Below, one piece after another: positions 52,257 to 60,718 of a stretch of DNA of 64,000 nt; position 1 is the first letter of the stretch, and each line of letters opens with the position of its first letter. The notes under the pieces are model-generated. The model saw only the letters and a program-made list of their open reading frames with translations, was not told where the DNA came from and did no database searches. Location of the stretch: the NCBI GenBank assembly GCA_965233625.1, contig OZ247499.1:248001-312000 (forward strand), in the 5' to 3' direction. The stretch comes from G965233625 sp965233625 (lineage in GTDB: Bacteria; Planctomycetota; Planctomycetia; Pirellulales; Pirellulaceae). The translations under genes and the position numbers were made by a program.

Positions 52257-53555
52257 ATGAACATCAAACAAGACACCCGCCGTGCGTTTCTGGCCGCAAG
52301 CGCAGCGGCTGGTTGCGGCCTTGCCCTGCCAAAGCTGGCACGCGCGGACGACAACAAGAGTGGCAAACCCATCCGCGGTAAGGCTGAACATGTGATCTCT
52401 ATCTGGCTTGGCGGTGGCATGGGCCAGGTGGATACGTTCGACCCCAAGAGGAAGGGCGACCCAAAGAAAAGACTGGCGGGTTCGTACTATGATTCGATCA
52501 ACACGGCTGTTTCCGGCGTCCAGGTGTGTGAGCACCTGCCGGAGCTTGCAAGGCTGATGGACCGCGTGACGGCTGTACGCAGCGTGCATCACGAAGTGAT
52601 CGACGAACATGCTGCCGCGACGAACCGCATGCACACCGGGCGGCCGATCAGCGGAACGGTCACCTATCCATCGCTGGGATCGATCATCGCACACGAGCGA
52701 GGCGCCGCCAGCGACGTTGCCCCACCTTATGTTCTTATCGGTTATCCAAACGTCACACGCGGTCCGGGGTTTCTTGGCACACGGGATAGCTATCTGTACC
52801 TGACGGACACAAGCAAAGGACCGGCGGGTCTGACCCGGCCGGATGGCATTACCCCTCAGAGCCGTTCACGGCGGGAAAAACTGCTCGCCGCGTTAAAACG
52901 CAACGCCGAACCGACAACCGACAAGAGACTGCTCGACTACGATGCGGCGATTGAGCAGAGTCTGAAACTAAGCGGTCCCGAGTTTATGCGCGTGTTCAAG
53001 CTCGACAGCGAACCTGCCGAACTTCGCAACCGTTATGGCGGTGAGTTTGGACAGCGGTGCCTGCTGAGCCGGCGCCTGATTGAGCGGGGCGTGCGTTTTA
53101 TTGAAGTGTCTCACAACCTCAACTTTCTGAATGGCATCGGCTGGGACGTGCATAACGAAGGCATTCTGAATCAGCATAAACTTATTCAGGAATTGGACTC
53201 TGCGGTCGCCACGCTTATCGCGGACCTGGAAGCCAAACGCATGCTCGACAAGACTCTGATTGTCATCACCACGGAATTCGGACGGCCGCCAGAATTCGAT
53301 AGTGGCGGCGGACGCGGGCACCAGGGCACCGCCTTCAGTTGCGTGCTGGCCGGTGGTGGCCTGTCGCATCGCGGCGCCTGGGGCGAGACGGATGAGGTTT
53401 CTAAAAAGATCATGTCGAACCCTGTCAGTGTGCCTGACTTCTTCGCAACCATCTGCGCCGCAGTTGGCATCGATTACCACAAAAACCTGTACGATGGCGA
53501 TCGCCCCGTTCCCATCACCGATAATGGCAAACCTGTCCGCGAACTGTTTGCTTGA
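52257..53555 (+). CDS. DUF1501 family protein, Tat-type export
   Basis: 432 aa from the ATG at 52257; a longer start at 52203 would overlap the preceding gene and hide the Tat motif (DTRRAFLAASAAAGCGLALP). The body has the alkaline-phosphatase-like DUF1501 pattern: ISIWLGGGMGQVDTFDPK, VRSVHHEVIDEHAAATNRMHTG, LIERGVRFIEVSHN, VITTEFGRPPEFDSGGGRGHQGTAFSCVLAGGG. DUF1501 proteins are the obligate neighbours of DUF1549/1553 cytochromes in planctomycetes. No phosphatase nucleophile is evident, so catalysis is uncertain. Confidence 0.9.
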   Translation: MNIKQDTRRAFLAASAAAGCGLALPKLARADDNKSGKPIRGKAEHVISIWLGGGMGQVDTFDPKRKGDPKKRLAGSYYDSINTAVSGVQVCEHLPELARLMDRVTAVRSVHHEVIDEHAAATNRMHTGRPISGTVTYPSLGSIIAHERGAASDVAPPYVLIGYPNVTRGPGFLGTRDSYLYLTDTSKGPAGLTRPDGITPQSRSRREKLLAALKRNAEPTTDKRLLDYDAAIEQSLKLSGPEFMRVFKLDSEPAELRNRYGGEFGQRCLLSRRLIERGVRFIEVSHNLNFLNGIGWDVHNEGILNQHKLIQELDSAVATLIADLEAKRMLDKTLIVITTEFGRPPEFDSGGGRGHQGTAFSCVLAGGGLSHRGAWGETDEVSKKIMSNPVSVPDFFATICAAVGIDYHKNLYDGDRPVPITDNGKPVRELFA

Positions 53556-53594
53556 GTTTCAAAAAGAAAGCTCTCACCGCCTATTCCTCACCAG

Positions 53595-56500
53595 ATGGAT
53601 CCGCCCATGACGTCCAGCGCTGCCACAGACAAGGGAACTTACCGCAGCTTGACGCTGGTGATGCGGATCTTGCTTGTGGGCTGTACGTGCGTTGGTCTTC
53701 CGGCGGGTTTGCTTCACGCCGGCGAAGCCAGGATTGCAGAAGATGGTTTTGAACCAGCCGGCAAACTAAACCTGCCCACACGGGGAGTTGGGTTTAAGGG
53801 AGGCTGGCAAGTCTCATCGCAATCGACTGCGGCGGTTGACGCACAGAAAGGCGGCGTGCTGATCCGCGGAACCGGAGACCGGGACAATGCCCTGCGGCGG
53901 GAACTTGTCACTCCGTTTCGCGATAGCGAGATTTTTCTACGTTTCCGTTTCCGGTACGATCCGCCGGAGGACAACAGCGAGTTCTTTGTGCTGTGGCTGG
54001 ACAGGCTAGAAGGATCTGACAGGTCCACACACGCGGAGAATGTTCCCAACATCGGCTTACATGTTGCGACAACAGGTCCGCTGAAAGGAAAGGCCGTTTT
54101 TATGGTGCGGATCGGCCCGTCGCACACGGCGTTTAGCTCTGTCGAGTTAACACGCGGTCGCGAATATGTCCTGGTGGGACGACTGTCAAAAACGGACCCC
54201 ACGGAACGCGCGGATTACGACCAATTTGAGCTATGGGTGAATCCTAAAACAGAAGACAGAGATCAACCCGACGCCAGGATCAAACACCCTAACAGTGTGA
54301 ATGTCGTCCGCTGGATTGGCTTTTCTACTGGACGGAAGACCGAACCGGGCGACCGCATATGGATCGATGATCTGGTGCTAAGCCGCTCCTGGGACGATGT
54401 TATGGAGGCAGCCATTTCACCGCCATCTCAGCCAGACCCGCTACCAGGTAAACCCTGGAAAGGCGCGATAAGTTTTTCACGCGATGTCTATCCGCTGTTG
54501 AAGTCGCGTTGTTTCCGCTGTCATGCGGGCGTCGATTCTGAATCGGGAATCCGGCTCGACGTCCGCAACGAGATCCTCGGTTATAGCACGGGTGATCCAC
54601 TAGCAGAGCCAGGCCAGGCGCGATCTAGCCGGCTGCTTGAAACCGTTGCTGCGTCCGACGATGACGAACGCATGCCGCCTGAAGGAGAGCCACTCACTGC
54701 CGAAGAAACCGGACTGCTGGCGGCATGGATTGAACAGGGAATGGCGTGGGACGAGAAACTGCTTCCAACGCCGCGCATCGAATCGGAACATTGGGCCTTC
54801 CAACGCGTAGTGCGCCCGGCAATGCCCAAGGTCAAACGCGATGGCTGGGGGCATAATCCCATCGACGCTTTCATTGCTGCGCGGCATACTGCCGCCGGTG
54901 TGACTCCCGCGGTCGAGGCGCCGCCACAACAGCTGGTCCGGCGGCTTTATCTGGATCTGACCGGGCTGCCGCCTACGCCGGAGCAGGTGCAGGAGTTCCT
55001 GAAAGATTACGCCAAAGATTCTGAAGCAGCGTATACATCGTTCGTTAACAAGTTGCTCGCGTCCAGGCACTATGGTGAGCGATGGGGCCGGCGGTGGCTT
55101 GATCTCGCCCGCTGGGCGGAGAGTCACGGTTACCAGCACGATATTCCGCGACCGTATGCCTGGCGTTACCGCGACTACGTCATCAAAAGCTTCAACGAAG
55201 ATAAGCCTTACGACCGGTTTCTTACCGAGCAACTGGCAGGCGACCAGTTGCAGCCGTATTCCGACGAGAACCTGATCGCAACGGGCTTTCTCGCTTCAGC
55301 GCGGATTAGCGGCAACAACATGGACAAAGCCGCGCAACGCAATGATGTGCTGGTTGACATCACGAATGCAACGGGCAGCGCGGTGCTGGGCCTGACGATG
55401 GAATGCGCGCAGTGTCACAACCACAAGTTCGATCCCATCAGCCAGCGTGACTATTACCAGCTGCATGCGTTTTTCGTTAACGGGCAACTCGGCAATCTCG
55501 CGCTGCGCGATCCTGAGACCCCAAATCCCACCGATCTAAAAAACTGGATGGGCGACCGCGCGTACAAGTTTTACATGAGCGAGGCAGGCAAACTCGTCAA
55601 AAAGAAACGCTTCGCACATACTAAACAGCCGCATACCTGGGGATTCCACGCGCCCGGCCGCAGCGATGCTGATATTCATCGCATGCCGGTCGTCAATCGT
55701 GATCCAATCCGCTGGAACGCCGAAACGCTTAAGAGCACACGCGGTCGCATTCTCATCCGCGGCGATGTGACTCGCCCCGGTCCCACGGTGTCACGTGGCT
55801 GGCCCGCAGTTCTGGGCCCTGTTCCTGTGAAAACAGGCGGCCTCAGTCGCATTGAGTTTGCCCAGTGGCTCACAAGTCGCGACAATCCGCTGACAGCCAG
55901 AGTCTGGGCGAACCGCTTATGGCAATGGCATTTCGGTCGAGGCATCGTCGCCACGCCGAGCGACTTTGGGACGCGTGGTTCACAGCCCACCCATCCGCAG
56001 CTTCTCGACTGGCTGGCTGCAGAATTGATGGAAAACCAGTGGAGCACCAAGCACCTTCATCGCCTCATTGTGCACTCGGCAACCTATCGTCAGCAACGTA
56101 TGCACAACGCCGCAAATGCGGCCCGCGACCCAAGCAATGCGTTGCTCTGGAACTGGCCACGGCGGCGGCTTGAGGCTGAGGCCATCCGCGATTCGGCTCT
56201 CGTCGCGAGTGGCGAACTCGACCGCACCCTTGGTGGTCCCAGCGTACCGCGCCGGCTGGAAGAAAAGGACCTGCGGCGGACCCTCTATCTCTATCAGCGC
56301 CGCAGTGAGATGCCCGTCGCGATGAAGATGTTTGACTCTCCGGAGCTGGTCACCAGTTGCCCCAAACGCGGCGTCTCCACCGTGGCATTGCAGCCGCTTT
56401 ACCTGCTCAATAGCGACTTCATGATGCGCCGCGCCGAAGCGCTGGCAAAACGGGTGCGAAGTTCGGAAGGTCAAGCGGATTCCGCTGCCGGCAACCGTTC

Positions 56501-56663
56501 GGCTATTCAACAGGCGTTCATGCACACGCTCGGACGCGGCCCCAGCGACGCGGAACGCCAGCAGGCTCTTCGTTTACTTGAAGCGAACGGGGAGTCATCG
56601 GACAACCTCGTGCACCTCTGCCACGCGCTGATGAATCTCAATGAGTTTCTTTACATTCCATGA
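53595..56663 (+). CDS. Beta-sandwich - PSCyt1 - DUF1549 - DUF1553 secreted cytochrome
   Basis: 1022 aa (ATG at 53607 also possible). After a signal (LTLVMRILLVGCTCVGLPAGLLHAG) comes a ~230-residue beta-sandwich (FKGGWQVSSQSTAAVDAQ, EIFLRFRFRYDPPEDNSEFFVLWLD, IWIDDLVLSRSWDDV), different from the LamG domain of the previous cytochrome. C306-F-R-C309-H310 marks the PSCyt1 haem; DUF1549 (LYLDLTGLPPTPEQVQEFL, SRHYGERWGRRWLDLARWAESHGY) holds a second CAQCH near 604; DUF1553 follows (SRIEFAQWLTSRDNPLTARVWANRLWQWHFGRGIV, QQAFMHTLGRGPSDAERQQAL). Same dihaem scheme as its neighbour. Overlaps the next gene by 4 bp. Confidence 0.9.
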   Translation: MDPPMTSSAATDKGTYRSLTLVMRILLVGCTCVGLPAGLLHAGEARIAEDGFEPAGKLNLPTRGVGFKGGWQVSSQSTAAVDAQKGGVLIRGTGDRDNALRRELVTPFRDSEIFLRFRFRYDPPEDNSEFFVLWLDRLEGSDRSTHAENVPNIGLHVATTGPLKGKAVFMVRIGPSHTAFSSVELTRGREYVLVGRLSKTDPTERADYDQFELWVNPKTEDRDQPDARIKHPNSVNVVRWIGFSTGRKTEPGDRIWIDDLVLSRSWDDVMEAAISPPSQPDPLPGKPWKGAISFSRDVYPLLKSRCFRCHAGVDSESGIRLDVRNEILGYSTGDPLAEPGQARSSRLLETVAASDDDERMPPEGEPLTAEETGLLAAWIEQGMAWDEKLLPTPRIESEHWAFQRVVRPAMPKVKRDGWGHNPIDAFIAARHTAAGVTPAVEAPPQQLVRRLYLDLTGLPPTPEQVQEFLKDYAKDSEAAYTSFVNKLLASRHYGERWGRRWLDLARWAESHGYQHDIPRPYAWRYRDYVIKSFNEDKPYDRFLTEQLAGDQLQPYSDENLIATGFLASARISGNNMDKAAQRNDVLVDITNATGSAVLGLTMECAQCHNHKFDPISQRDYYQLHAFFVNGQLGNLALRDPETPNPTDLKNWMGDRAYKFYMSEAGKLVKKKRFAHTKQPHTWGFHAPGRSDADIHRMPVVNRDPIRWNAETLKSTRGRILIRGDVTRPGPTVSRGWPAVLGPVPVKTGGLSRIEFAQWLTSRDNPLTARVWANRLWQWHFGRGIVATPSDFGTRGSQPTHPQLLDWLAAELMENQWSTKHLHRLIVHSATYRQQRMHNAANAARDPSNALLWNWPRRRLEAEAIRDSALVASGELDRTLGGPSVPRRLEEKDLRRTLYLYQRRSEMPVAMKMFDSPELVTSCPKRGVSTVALQPLYLLNSDFMMRRAEALAKRVRSSEGQADSAAGNRSAIQQAFMHTLGRGPSDAERQQALRLLEANGESSDNLVHLCHALMNLNEFLYIP

Positions 56664-58108
56664 ATCGGACCCTCATGAATCCAATGCAACCCATATCGCG
56701 CCGCGCCATGCTTCAGGGCAGCACCTTGGGTTTTGGCTCGGTTGCGCTGGCGTCGATGTTGTCTCAGGAAGGGGTACTGGCGGCGCCTCGTGAAGGCGAC
56801 CACACCCGTCCGCACATCGTTGGACCGCACCTACGTGCGCGGGCGAAGAACGTTATTTTCCTCTTCATGAGTGGCGGCCCGGGACAGACCGATACATTTG
56901 ATCCCAAGCCGCTGCTGCAGAAGCTTGAAGGCAAACCCGTCCCCCAGCAGATCGCGGTCAACGTGCCGAAGATTCCGCGGTCGGGTGTAGGGTCGCTGCT
57001 GATGGCCTCGCCCTTTTCGTTCCGGCAGTATGGCGAGAGCGGCATTCCCGTCTCTGAGCTGTTTCCGGAAACGGGCAAACTTGTTGATGATCTGTGCGTT
57101 ATCCGTTCGCTCAATCACCGCATTCCCGTGCATGGCCCGGGCGAGTGTGTTGCATTGACCGGAACGGCGATTGGTGACCGGCCGAGCATGGGAGCCTGGG
57201 TGACGTATGGGCTTGGCAGCGATTCCAGAGATCTGCCAGGGTTTGTCGTCATGCTTTCAAATTCGACAGGTCCTTCTCCGCAGCGGCCCGGATGGGGACC
57301 AGGATTCCTGCCGTCACGATATCAGGGCACCGTTGTCGATGCCCAGAAAGGTGTACCGTTCACCAGAATGCCCGCGTCTTATGACGAACACAGTCGCCGT
57401 AAGCAGCTGGACTTCATCCACTGGATGAACCGCAAACACCTGGGCCGTCAGGGCGAAGATACAGAACTGGAAGCACGGATCGCTTCGTACGAACTCGGGT
57501 TCCGCATGCAGGCTTCGGCGCCGGGAACGTTTGACATTAAGAAAGAGCCAGAGCACATTCACCGGCTCTACGGGCTCGACGATAAAGCTACTGCAGAATT
57601 CGGCAGCCAGTGCCTGATCGCCCGGCGCCTGGTCGAGAAAGGCGTGCGTTGCATCCAGCTCCGCAACGGCGGCTGGGACGCCCACGGAAGCCTGGAGAGC
57701 AACCATCGCAAGCAGGCAAAGGGAGTCGACAGGCCGATCGCCGGGCTGCTGACGGACCTGAAGCAACGTGGTCTGCTGGAAGAAACGCTCGTTGTCTGGG
57801 GCGGTGAGTTCGGACGCACGCCGACGACGGAAGGCAGCGCGAAAGGCGCCCGGCGCGGCCGAGATCATTCGCCGGCCGGTTACACGGTGTGGTTGGCCGG
57901 TGGCGGCGTAAAAGGCGGCCAGATCATTGGCGCCACCGACGAGCTAGGATTCGTCCCGGTCGAACGTGCGCTATCTCCCGCCGACTTGCACGCCACAATT
58001 CTTAACGCCCTGGGACTGGACCAGCACAAGCTGATCTACAGCCACAACAACCGCGACGAGATTCCCACTGTTTTTGGCGGTGAAGTGGTGCGTGAGGTAT
58101 TCGCTTAA
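56660..58108 (+). CDS. DUF1501 family protein, Tat-type export
   Basis: 482 aa. The Tat-like signal (ISRRAMLQGSTLGFGSVALASML) and DUF1501 body are clear: VIFLFMSGGPGQTDTFDPKPLL, NHRIPVHGPGECVALTGTAIGDRPSMG, LVEKGVRCIQLRNGGWDAHGS and VVWGGEFGRTPTTEG, GRDHSPAGYTVWLAGGGVKGG. It is the partner of the cytochrome just upstream (4-bp overlap, ATGA) and the last gene of the block; a 197-bp spacer follows. Mild sequence differences from the 52257 copy (HSPAGYTVWLAGGG versus HQGTAFSCVLAGGG) indicate two subfamilies rather than a recent duplication. Confidence 0.9.
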   Translation: MNRTLMNPMQPISRRAMLQGSTLGFGSVALASMLSQEGVLAAPREGDHTRPHIVGPHLRARAKNVIFLFMSGGPGQTDTFDPKPLLQKLEGKPVPQQIAVNVPKIPRSGVGSLLMASPFSFRQYGESGIPVSELFPETGKLVDDLCVIRSLNHRIPVHGPGECVALTGTAIGDRPSMGAWVTYGLGSDSRDLPGFVVMLSNSTGPSPQRPGWGPGFLPSRYQGTVVDAQKGVPFTRMPASYDEHSRRKQLDFIHWMNRKHLGRQGEDTELEARIASYELGFRMQASAPGTFDIKKEPEHIHRLYGLDDKATAEFGSQCLIARRLVEKGVRCIQLRNGGWDAHGSLESNHRKQAKGVDRPIAGLLTDLKQRGLLEETLVVWGGEFGRTPTTEGSAKGARRGRDHSPAGYTVWLAGGGVKGGQIIGATDELGFVPVERALSPADLHATILNALGLDQHKLIYSHNNRDEIPTVFGGEVVREVFA

Positions 58109-58305
58109 CTGCCCAGTGCAGCGTCGCGGTCATGCAACAAGCAATCGCGCAGCGGCCAGATAATAGTCTCAACGTGCCGGGTTGGAAAGTGGCGCCAGCT
58201 GGCTGGACCGGTAACAATTTGACCGCATAGGGCGGAAAGTTCAAACGGGCTGACAAGCATACTCAATCACGCACCCGCCGGGCCGGAAATACGGGAATTA
58301 ATGAC
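58109..58305. other. Intergenic spacer after the cytochrome block
   Basis: 197 bp. Nothing recognised beyond a lone TTGACC (58219-58224) without a matching -10. Confidence 0.4.
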
Positions 58306-60678
58306 ATGCCTATCATCGTGCGGTGTGAATGCGGGCAGCAGTTTCAAGCTAAAGACGAACTAGCAGGCAAGCGTCTGAAATGCCCGAAATGCCAGCGACC
58401 ATTGCAGATTCCTGCTTCTGGCACTGGCATGCCTGCCGATCCGCTTGGCCCTACTCCGGGAGCAGATCCGTTACGCGTCGGGCCCCTGGGAAGCGATCCG
58501 CTTTCTGCCGATTTTGGGAGCCCCGCAGCCAATCCATTAAATGATCCGTTGGCAATGCCGTCCTATAACCAACCGCACTCAGCGATGGGCGCGTCGTCAC
58601 CAATGGTAGGCGGCTACGGCTACCAGCAGCCTGCGATGCAACAGCCCTCGCCGGCTTCCCGGTCCGGCATGAGCAAACCGCTGTTGTTTGGAATTATCGG
58701 TGGCTCCGCCGGCATCGTGTTATTGGCGGTTGCAGCGATAACCGCCATTGCCCTTTTCACCGGCGGCAGTGAGCCCACACCGATTGCCGTCGCGACCCCA
58801 CCCGCAGATGTTTCAGCTGTTGCCTCAGACCCTGCAATTCAGCCGTCGCCGCCCACCACAGATGGCGATACAGCCCCCAAGCCCGCTGATGATGTTCATA
58901 GCCCCACGCCCAAACCGCCTACACCAGAGCCTGAATTAGAACCTGAACCAGAGACGGGCGATGTTCGCAAACGCCTGGTGGGCGGGTGGGTCGTGGTCCG
59001 GGTCAACGGCAAGCAGCTTCCTCCTAAACTCCGTGGAAAGGCATGGATGCGGTTTATGGAAGACGGTACTGCGATTTTGCGATTAGGACCTTCGGGAGCA
59101 AAACTCGCCAATGTTGAAATCGACACCAGTGTCGAGCCGGCACACTTCAATATTACCGGCAAGTTGCCCGCCAAAGCGTTGTTCCGTATGAATTCGGATA
59201 AGGTCACACTCGCCTTCAGCCGGGATGAAAATAAGCGTCCTGAAAAGTTTGGAGGTAGTCCGGGCGATATGGTCTTCGAATTCGAGCGGGAGAACGACAA
59301 GACCAAAGTGGCCGCGATGAAGGCGGATGAAACTGCGCCCGTAGCCGCCTCCCCCAGCGATCATGAAATGAGAGAGCGTGCCGTGGAATTTGGCAAGGCG
59401 TACGTTCTCTTCCGCAAACGTAAGAGTATCTGGCTTACGAATCTGGAGATAAATGGAAATTCGTTCAGCTGGCGGCTGTTACTGCTGCCCCTCATGAAAC
59501 GTCTGGAAGATGCACGTGGAGTCGATTTCAGAGTCCCATGGAACCACGCAAAAAATCGCGGGGTTCTGTTCAATAACAAGCATCCGTATACCACGAAGCA
59601 TTCGGAATCGCACGAGCTCACGACCTGGAAGCTGTTCCCCGACCCAGGCAATACGGGAATCGGCTTGTTGCTTGGCACTGCTGATAGTCCGCAGGTCCCA
59701 TGGATTCAAGGCGATATTTTTACAGTCGATCCGGAAAACGTGCAGGCGACATATGGCACCGAGCCGCCCGGTGGCTACCTGGGAGTGGTGGCGGAAACTG
59801 GCAAAGTTCGGCGGTTCACGTCTAGAGAACTGCGGGAATCGCTGGCCAAGGCGACGGTGCTAAAGGCGCCTTCTTATGAGCAGAACAGCGGCGCACCGGT
59901 CGTGAGTAACAAGCGTTTCGGCGGTCGCGGCAAGCTGCCTTCATCGGCGCCCGTTGTGAAGATGACCGTAGCCGAATACGAGCAGGCCTTTGGAGATGCG
60001 ATTAGCGATACGGCCGATAAACCAGCATTAATGGCGAACATTAAAAAGCATCGCAATTCTATATTTGAAGTCACTGGTCGGTTCCAGAATCTATTCACCA
60101 TAGATAGAGACGGATTCCGTGAGCCGCAGGTTTTCCTGGCAGATCCGGACAGCAGTGGTTCAATCGGAATCTCATGCGTGTTCCGTGACAAAGAGCCGTG
60201 GACGATCGCCAACCGCACCGACATGGTGACGATACGCGGGCAGTTAATTGACCGCCCCGGCGAGCCCGTGCAATGGCTTGACTATTGCGAAATTGTCAGA
60301 ACGAAAGGTAAGCCGGCCGATGAATTCACACCTACCACACTGTTGCAGAAGTACAAGAAGTCGCCGGCGCCAACGCTGAAGATGTACGAGGAAAAGGGTG
60401 TCGTTATTACCGGGAAGATTGCCGCAGTTCTGAAAGATGCGGAAGGCAGGACGCATTCGCCAGCCATTCTGTTCGAATCCGACACCGGCGCCTTGAAATT
60501 GGAAGTTATTCTAGGCAATAGGCACCGCTACGACGCACGTGACAAATTGAAAGCCGGGCAGACGATCCGCATTTACGCCGAAGCCAATGCACACAACTGG
60601 TCGTCGTTCGACAGCGACCCGCGGCGCAAACTTCAACTGGCGCCTGGCATCATTCTCAACCCGGTTTTAAGTAAGTAA
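58306..60678 (+). CDS. Zinc-ribbon/TM protein with TIGR03067-like domain
   Basis: 790 aa. The N-terminus is a cytoplasmic zinc ribbon (Cys7, Cys9, Cys26, Cys29 in CECGQQF...LKCPKC), followed by a Pro/Gly/Ala-rich linker and one membrane helix (~125-150: PLLFGIIGGSAGIVLLAVAAITAIALF). Beyond it a Pro-rich stalk leads to a TIGR03067-like lipocalin-type domain (~222-330: RKRLVGGWVVVRVNGKQLP, ALFRMNSDKVTLAFSRDENKRPEKFGG), and then ~450 residues of OB-like repeats (EVTGRFQNLFTIDRDGFREPQVFL, YEEKGVVITGKIAAVLKDA). A predicted inner-membrane protein with a large periplasmic part; role unknown. Monocistronic. Confidence 0.75.
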   Translation: MPIIVRCECGQQFQAKDELAGKRLKCPKCQRPLQIPASGTGMPADPLGPTPGADPLRVGPLGSDPLSADFGSPAANPLNDPLAMPSYNQPHSAMGASSPMVGGYGYQQPAMQQPSPASRSGMSKPLLFGIIGGSAGIVLLAVAAITAIALFTGGSEPTPIAVATPPADVSAVASDPAIQPSPPTTDGDTAPKPADDVHSPTPKPPTPEPELEPEPETGDVRKRLVGGWVVVRVNGKQLPPKLRGKAWMRFMEDGTAILRLGPSGAKLANVEIDTSVEPAHFNITGKLPAKALFRMNSDKVTLAFSRDENKRPEKFGGSPGDMVFEFERENDKTKVAAMKADETAPVAASPSDHEMRERAVEFGKAYVLFRKRKSIWLTNLEINGNSFSWRLLLLPLMKRLEDARGVDFRVPWNHAKNRGVLFNNKHPYTTKHSESHELTTWKLFPDPGNTGIGLLLGTADSPQVPWIQGDIFTVDPENVQATYGTEPPGGYLGVVAETGKVRRFTSRELRESLAKATVLKAPSYEQNSGAPVVSNKRFGGRGKLPSSAPVVKMTVAEYEQAFGDAISDTADKPALMANIKKHRNSIFEVTGRFQNLFTIDRDGFREPQVFLADPDSSGSIGISCVFRDKEPWTIANRTDMVTIRGQLIDRPGEPVQWLDYCEIVRTKGKPADEFTPTTLLQKYKKSPAPTLKMYEEKGVVITGKIAAVLKDAEGRTHSPAILFESDTGALKLEVILGNRHRYDARDKLKAGQTIRIYAEANAHNWSSFDSDPRRKLQLAPGIILNPVLSK

Positions 60679-60718
60679 CATCGGGTTTGTGTCCCCGCTG
60701 CATGCGACAAACGCCGCG

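Noticed and set aside
58219..58224. TTGACC as a sigma-70 -35 box before the zinc-ribbon/TIGR03067-like gene
   Set aside because: No -10-like hexamer at 16-19 bp downstream.
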